This document shows positions 61,901 through 64,000 of a DNA stretch of 64,000 nt, one piece after another. Source of the DNA: Chiridota heheva (Eukaryota > Echinodermata > Holothuroidea > Apodida > Chiridotidae); NCBI GenBank assembly GCA_020152595.1, contig JAIGNY010002143.1:577001-641000 (forward strand). Direction: 5' to 3'. The translations under genes and the position numbers were made by a program. Position 1 is the stretch's first letter; each line of letters opens with the position of its first letter. The notes below the pieces were generated by a model. That model worked only from the letters and a program-made list of their open reading frames with translations, made no database searches and was not told the origin of the DNA.

Positions 61901-63931
61901 ACATCATTGACACTTTGCCCTCACAATTGCTCACTTATTAAAAAGACTGAACTGTTATTACCACTTGGAAGTTTTGGTCAGCGAAACATAGTACCTCAGT
62001 GGTTAAGGAGTCATGCTTGAATGGGAAAGATTTTATTCCCACCACGAGCGCTGCATTGTGCCCTTGAGCAAGACACTTTACTCTACGTGCTCCAGTGCAC
62101 TCACCTAGCTGTATGAGTATTGGTAAGGATAGTGTAAAGGGAAGATGGAACACTGCGTTAAGTATATGAGGCCGATATGGAGCTACCATTTTGGGGTGTC
62201 ACATGATACACACATTCACAGTTCAATTCTGCTCATAAGCAGAAGGACTTATCACCTTTAGGTTGCAAGTAAACAAACCAACACAAAGAGCGTACAGCAA
62301 AATACACTCTTGGTATAACGCGCGAGAACAATGGAAATTTTGTGTTTACTCGCAACTCACGGAACTGTGAAAGGGTGTATTATACATCTGTACTGTAACT
62401 GTATGAATATGTACCATGAGTTGTAACCTAACGGCGTAGTCCGGTGACTATCATGTAAAGCCCCCAAAATGGCGGCTTCATATCGGTCCCAAATCTTTAT
62501 CATTAGCAGTATAGGAAGTGTCCCATCTTCCCTTTACACTATCTTTGGTATCGGCACAGTTGGGGAATTAACCTATGATGGACTGGCATCCTGTCCAGGG
62601 GAGTCATATGCTCTCATCTGCTTGCACCATGGAAACTGGGAGTATGGACCTAATAGCTTGGATGGACTTTGGGGGATCATGTAATGATTAGGATGCCAAA
62701 CTTTTACAGTAGACTTTCACACCAGACGTTTCTCTACAAACAAAACATAGCTTTTCAACTTGAATAACTCCTTTAATGGAGCAATGAGGTAGCTTCTTCA
62801 CCATTATGTTTCTTTTAAAGTCTTCTTTCACATAAGAGGAATTTGCATGACCACTGAACAAATCCTTTAAGTATGCTAATGAGTGGAAAAACTGCCCAAA
62901 AAATACAGTCAAAAGAGTTGAAATTGCTATGCACACCGTAAGTACATTTCAAATTTAACCTAAAATAAAAGCACCCCTTTTTGAAAATGTAACAACCCCC
63001 TCCTCCCCCTTCCACACATAAATTGATGGCATTTATTAGGGAATATATTGTTTATAATGACAAAAATTGATCTTCCCGCAAATTAATATTTTCAGAACCG
63101 TATATTTTTTGCAGGTAAGCATGTAATGAAGTGATTTTTGTACGAGCTTCATATTAAAAAGGTTACACAGAAGATCATGTTGATAATTAATTTTTAAATT
63201 ATTTTTTGCCTTTTGTATATTTTTGTTCTCTCTTTTTCAATCAGTTACAAAAAACATAAGTAAATATCAAAAAAAAACAATATTAAACATCATTTTGTGA
63301 CCATTGGAAAGATGATATAAAAAAAAAAAAACAGATGAATACATATAAGATACGGAAACACTTTTGCATATCTACGGATTCTTACAGATCAAATCAAGTT
63401 AAGGTAACCAGTACTTTTCCCACTTATTAGACATATTTGCATGTTATGATTGAATTACTGCACATCTTCAATTCTTATTGATAGTAACTCACCCCATCAA
63501 AATATTAATTTCCCTCCTATAACTTCATCACATGAAGTATTTTGTAGACAACGTTTCCTTAAATAACAAACTTCAAGTGACAAAGAGGTAAGTGTTTTGA
63601 GATATTTCCTGTGTAGTATTCTAATGAAGAAACTATTAAGGGAAAATTTCAAACAACTGGAGCAATTAGACATGAGGTATTTTGCTTAAGAACACAACAT
63701 GTTACCCAGAGTGGAAACGGAATAGTACCTTTGGAGTAGGAGCCGGACCACTGAGCTACCATGCTTTCCCACAAAGTAAAAATGCATCTATATGCATAGA
63801 AATAAAGCATACAAGCATGGATACCTGTTCGTTGTCTGGGATGTACCACAGTATAAGACCAGCAGCTATACCATAGATCAACCCAATGCCCAGCTCCAAA
63901 GGTCCCCGTAGTATGTTGGAAACAACATCAC
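40719..63931 (-). CDS. SLC9B (NHA) family Na+/H+ exchanger, C-terminal half, six exons
   Basis: Join of 63,931-63,825, 61,825-61,676, 52,423-52,315, 51,003-50,867, 45,230-45,156 and 40,943-40,719. Every junction is GT/AG and phases agree across all five introns. The product is a polytopic membrane antiporter that exchanges Na+ or Li+ for H+. Its order of segments follows animal SLC9B2 (NHA2) from the ILRGPLE helix to the C-terminus without a missing exon: FGSEIAGVPGAGALG, FEPLLFGLIGAEVS, FVSLAWLPKATVQ, AAIGSVALETARS and ILITAPLGAILI. The FDD catalytic aspartates of the family lie in upstream exons outside the window. Introns total over 22 kb and are filled with repeats. SLC9B1 and SLC9B2 cannot be separated from this portion. 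Confidence 0.93.
41174..41590 (-). mobile_element. 5'-truncated LINE 3' end
   Basis: The plus strand shows GGTTTAATAGCACCATGG...TGCCAGAGAGATTAG, matching the 3' UTR of the LINE at 47,918. Diverged. It includes a G-rich tract on plus at 41,429-41,470. Confidence 0.65.
42060..42400. repeat. Dispersed repeat fragment preceding satellite
   Basis: AAAGGATTATCCCCCGTGAATTTTC and GTGTAACGTCATAAAGGCAAA resemble 50,430-50,640 (AAAGGAATACTCATGTGAATTC, GTGATGTCATTCTTGCAGA) and the sequence near 32,465. It appears to be the source of the 133-bp satellite unit. Confidence 0.5.
42400..43445. repeat. 133-bp satellite (about 8 units)
   Basis: CTTGGATCTGCC recurs every 133 bp (42,415; 42,548; 42,681; 42,814 and onwards to 43,346). 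Each unit carries TTATGACATCACATTTTG, CAAGGTCAC and TGCAATAACTCCTAAACG. Units are over 90 percent alike by eye. It lies in the last SLC9B intron. Confidence 0.95.
44519..44840 (-). mobile_element. 5'-truncated LINE 3' end
   Basis: The plus strand shows TTGTTTGTTGATGTTTAACGGCACTGCGACAG, then GTGCCAAGAGGGTG, with the diverged 3' UTR and C-terminal coding tail beyond. Confidence 0.65.
45156..45230 (-). CDS. SLC9B exon
   Basis: 25 codons, AAIGSVALETARSRSS then EEEIDFGIQ, with acceptor TTTTTTAG and donor GTCTGTATG. In the family this is the conserved AAIGSVALDTAR segment after the KATVQ motif. Phase 0 on both sides. Confidence 0.93.
45425..45690 (+). mobile_element. tRNA-derived SINE
   Basis: TGGTGTAGCGGTTATTATAC (A-box) and CCTGGGTTCAATCC (B-box) form a well-kept tRNA-like head at 45,429-45,492. 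The body continues to about 45,690. It lies 195 bp upstream of the exon at 45,156-45,230 in transcription order and is antisense to the gene. Confidence 0.8.
45860..46440. mobile_element. Non-autonomous hAT-like element
   Basis: TAGTGCTGTCA at 45,860 and TGACAGCACTA at 46,430-46,440 are perfect 11-bp terminal inverted repeats. Flanking 8-mers GGGGAAAC (45,852-45,859) and GAGGAAAC (46,441-46,448) match at 7 of 8, fitting a hAT 8-bp duplication. ATATCGCGATA motifs recur inside both ends. No transposase frame is seen. Confidence 0.8.
46449..47917. other. SLC9B intron sequence with a dispersed repeat
   Basis: 47,035-47,160 is the inverted counterpart of 54,540-54,660 (ATGGTCCATCAATCATTCATGG, CCCAAGCATAT, TATTTTTATTTAGGCTC in one sense). 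46,800-46,990 contains a partial internal duplication around ACTAGCAACCAGCTA and TAGCAACCAGCTACTATTAC. Confidence 0.55.
47918..49690 (-). pseudogene. RNase H-bearing LINE (I/Nimb-like), 5'-truncated
   Basis: On the minus strand from 49,690: RT thumb FSKDKTVCMHFCHFNNLHP, then KLDYGNIVYCVAHNSYLNHI and NEALRLCLGAYRTSP. Next comes an RNase H domain, YTDGSKEGNKIAAAAV, FSAEAKAILLALNFIEYF, VIFSDS and (after a frameshift near 48,730) FFWIPSHVGIPGNDRADAAA. The D, E, D and final H/D residues are all present. A C-terminal CNNCHC...HVLLAC zinc-finger-like motif near 48,270 needs another frame change. The 3' end is short (CAAA)n. A LINE with a C-terminal RNase H belongs to the I superfamily. This is the longest of seven copies in the gene. 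Confidence 0.88.
49691..50866. other. SLC9B intron; dispersed repeats
   Basis: 50,030-50,120 (AGAAATGGTCCGTCAATCATTC) is a diverged relative of the repeat at 54,550. 50,430-50,640 belongs with 42,060-42,240. No other features. Confidence 0.5.
50867..51003 (-). CDS. SLC9B exon
   Basis: 137 nt, entry phase 1 base carried over. LGLVTLFIGLLVRMVVSATA is a membrane helix, followed by GLTMKEKCFVSLAWLPKATVQ-type sequence ending exactly at a GTGAGG donor. In NHA proteins the matching stretch is the FNLKEK...WLPKATVQ region. Acceptor CCTAAACAG. Confidence 0.95.
51331..51885 (-). mobile_element. 5'-truncated LINE 3' end
   Basis: GTTTGTTTGTCTGATGAAGG...GTCAAATTGTGCCTGAGAGG on plus matches the 3' end at 47,918. 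It extends through the zinc-finger-like and post-RNase H coding tail (SQIDNKLHDIQPTIP near 51,870). Confidence 0.8.
52010..52205 (+). mobile_element. tRNA-derived SINE with conserved central block
   Basis: GTAGTGGCTCGGTGGTTAAG (A-box) and ACCGGATTCAATTCCCG (B-box) are followed by GTGTCCTTGAGCAAGACACT, a block shared by several animal SINE families (V-SINE-like). A relative lies at 61,985. Confidence 0.85.
52315..52423 (-). CDS. SLC9B exon
   Basis: 109 nt, phase 0 in and one base out. VAVDEWLGYLWLVFEPLLFG then LIGAEVSVEYLEPSSV, matching the family's FqPLLFGLIGAEVS core helix. Acceptor GCTTTAAAG, donor GTAAGT. Confidence 0.95.
52487..52812 (-). mobile_element. 5'-truncated LINE 3' end
   Basis: TTTGTTTGTTTGTTTGATGAGG on plus starts a copy of the 47,918 element 3' UTR and C-terminal tail, ending near 52,812. 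Confidence 0.8.
52934..53355 (-). mobile_element. 5'-truncated LINE 3' end (diverged subfamily)
   Basis: TGTTTGCTTGTTTAGTTTAACAGCACC on plus, then TGGTGCCAGAGAG. Closest to the 41,174 copy in wording (CAGAGAGATTAGAT). Confidence 0.65.
53395..53965 (+). mobile_element. Fragment of repeated mobile-type ORF
   Basis: Inverted copy of 59,560-60,030: both carry ATCGGGACAGACACTGTCAC or its close variant, GACCATGGAGGATGCA, CAGGCAAGCAATCC and repeats of AAAATGGCTGCC. Reading frames are broken here. Confidence 0.7.
53966..56185. other. SLC9B intron; dispersed repeats
   Basis: 54,540-54,660 is the inverted partner of 47,035-47,160 and includes a local 27-bp duplication (AATTAGGCTCxGCCAAGGACTACT). 55,020-55,300 has AATAATAATAATAAAGTAC and ACAGCGCCATTAC, typical of SINE tails. 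No exon is expected here because the flanking exons join in phase. Confidence 0.55.
56190..58210. repeat. 57-bp satellite (about 35 units)
   Basis: Unit ATCCTAAATCACATGATCTT plus ATAGGTCTATGGACGTGTAG plus TAGTAACATCAGCTGAT. Left-hand units (56,190-56,560) are diverged and of variable length; the rest are near-identical. Nearly every unit keeps TCACATGATC and CAGCTGAT. The unit is 19 codons, so repetitive open frames (HVHRPIRSCDLGYQL) are artefacts. It lies in the SLC9B intron between 52,423 and 61,676. Confidence 0.97.
58215..58567 (-). mobile_element. 5'-truncated LINE 3' end
   Basis: TGTTTGTTTGTTTGATGAGG on plus begins a close copy of the 47,918 element 3' end, ending at GAACGTGATGG. It sits directly against the 57-bp satellite. 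Confidence 0.85.
58568..60030 (-). pseudogene. Mobile-element-type ORF of unrecognised family (broken)
   Basis: Minus-strand segments in order are FRPTSIGTDTVTQTMEDAPS to LPIINAPAHEW (59,557-59,907), then CKRVVKLAYLDPPQYGNKWI and ESPGQFHTVLCVLHCLG...SSGLD (59,215-59,541), then MKVIFPDSIAKSILATES and MTKVKVLGWSAACKTNKAL (58,675-58,908). The PGQFHT...CLG..v.gSGL pattern is one I associate with multicopy proteins of marine animal genomes, but I cannot name the family or its enzyme activity. Stops separate the segments. A second fragment in inverted orientation at 53,395-53,965 confirms it is repeated. Confidence 0.6.
60130..60235. repeat. 20-bp minisatellite (5 units)
   Basis: Units of CACCAATCTACCAAGATGGC with small variations. 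Confidence 0.9.
60350..60503. mobile_element. Half copy of the TTAA-type MITE
   Basis: AAACCGAAGTGACTTTGCAA, ATTCATTTATGGGACAATAC and CTTTCCTTTAA match the right arm of the element at 2,905-3,200. The opposite arm is missing or too diverged to see. Confidence 0.65.
60504..61675. other. SLC9B intron, no further features
   Basis: AT-rich with no recognisable repeat or exon. Confidence 0.55.
61676..61825 (-). CDS. SLC9B exon
   Basis: 150 nt, 50 codons, phase 0 on both sides. ESLVPKRCFFVVGAGLLSVF, GSEIAGVPGAGALGCLTVAF, then IAGNRWKEAK. This matches the family's helix pair around GFPGSGGLCTLVMAFLAG. Acceptor AATTTCAG, donor GTATGAAAG. Confidence 0.95.
61985..62275 (+). mobile_element. tRNA-derived SINE
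   Basis: GTACCTCAGTGGTTAAGGAG (A-box), a weak B-box, then GTGCCCTTGAGCAAGACACT as at 52,010. The body includes GTGTAAAGGGAAGATGGAAC and CCGATATGGAGCTACC, and the 3' end carries ACTTATCACCTTTAGGTTGC. Confidence 0.8.
62430..62695 (-). mobile_element. SINE-related repeat in inverted orientation
   Basis: The minus strand carries GTGTAAAGGGAAGATGGGAC, GGACCGATATGAAGCCGCC and TTTACATGAT, the same body as 61,985-62,275. The tRNA-like head is not evident. Two facing copies are separated by about 150 bp. Confidence 0.7.
62740..62880. repeat. Dispersed repeat fragment
   Basis: TTTCTTTTAAAGTCTTCTTTCACATAAG and CCACTGAACAAATCCTTTAAG match the family at 39,270-39,480 and 39,840-39,895. Confidence 0.6.
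63825..63931 (-). CDS. SLC9B exon, most 5' in window
   Basis: 107 nt; one codon base comes from the preceding exon outside the window. DVVSNILRGPLELGIGLIYG, then IAAGLILWYIPDNEQ, matching the family's NVLRGxLE helix that follows the FDD catalytic segment. Acceptor TTCTTTTAG at 63,932-63,933, donor GTATCC. Upstream exons with the N-terminus are beyond position 64,000. Confidence 0.95.
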
Positions 63932-64000
63932 CTAAAAGAAATGAAGACAATTTACAGAATAAGAAAAAATCGGGGAACTAAAATTGTGGAGTCAATTATT

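Overview
This is animal nuclear DNA, AT-rich and packed with repeats. Genes are sparse and split by spliceosomal introns, with GT/AG junctions visible at every exon I could place. The window also carries DIRS, LINE, SINE, hAT-like and foldback mobile elements and at least ten tandem arrays. This fits a marine invertebrate (echinoderm, hemichordate, amphioxus or a spiralian). I cannot name the species, and no bacterial or organellar features are present.

Two host genes are supported, and they converge. On the minus strand, six consecutive exons between 40,719 and 63,931 encode the C-terminal half of an SLC9B (NHA) type Na+/H+ exchanger. Splice phases agree throughout and the stop codon is at 40,719-40,721. 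The 5' half, with the paired catalytic aspartates, lies beyond the right edge. On the plus strand, a terminal exon at 31,157-31,312 encodes a small cysteine-rich tail and is followed by AATAAA. A possible first coding exon for it sits at 2,755-2,790, which would give an intron of about 28 kb.

Layout. 1-4.8 kb is mostly featureless, with a 290-bp palindromic MITE. 4.8-9.3 kb is a nest: a 16-bp array, then two inverted copies of a 437-bp element. The left copy is split by a 2.6-kb insertion carrying a 24-bp minisatellite, and a foldback element lies between the two copies. 11.7-13.0 kb holds two arrays of the same minisatellite in opposite orientations. 16.1-30.7 kb is a degenerate DIRS retrotransposon on the minus strand with inverted termini, internal complementary region, gag, RT, RNase H and tyrosine recombinase. 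Its gag is split by an 8.4-kb block that begins and ends near (TA)n arrays. 31.8-38.2 kb has SINEs, an RTE-type LINE remnant, a second foldback copy, another LINE fragment and a 31-bp array. 40.0-64 kb is the exchanger gene. Its introns hold seven LINE 3' ends in one orientation, several SINEs, a hAT-like MITE, a 133-bp satellite and a 57-bp satellite of about 35 copies.

Most long open frames in the window are artefacts of tandem repeats. The most interesting structures are the nested insertions at 5-9 kb and 16-31 kb, the 57-bp intronic satellite with regularly spaced E-box-like motifs, and the small cysteine-rich gene.
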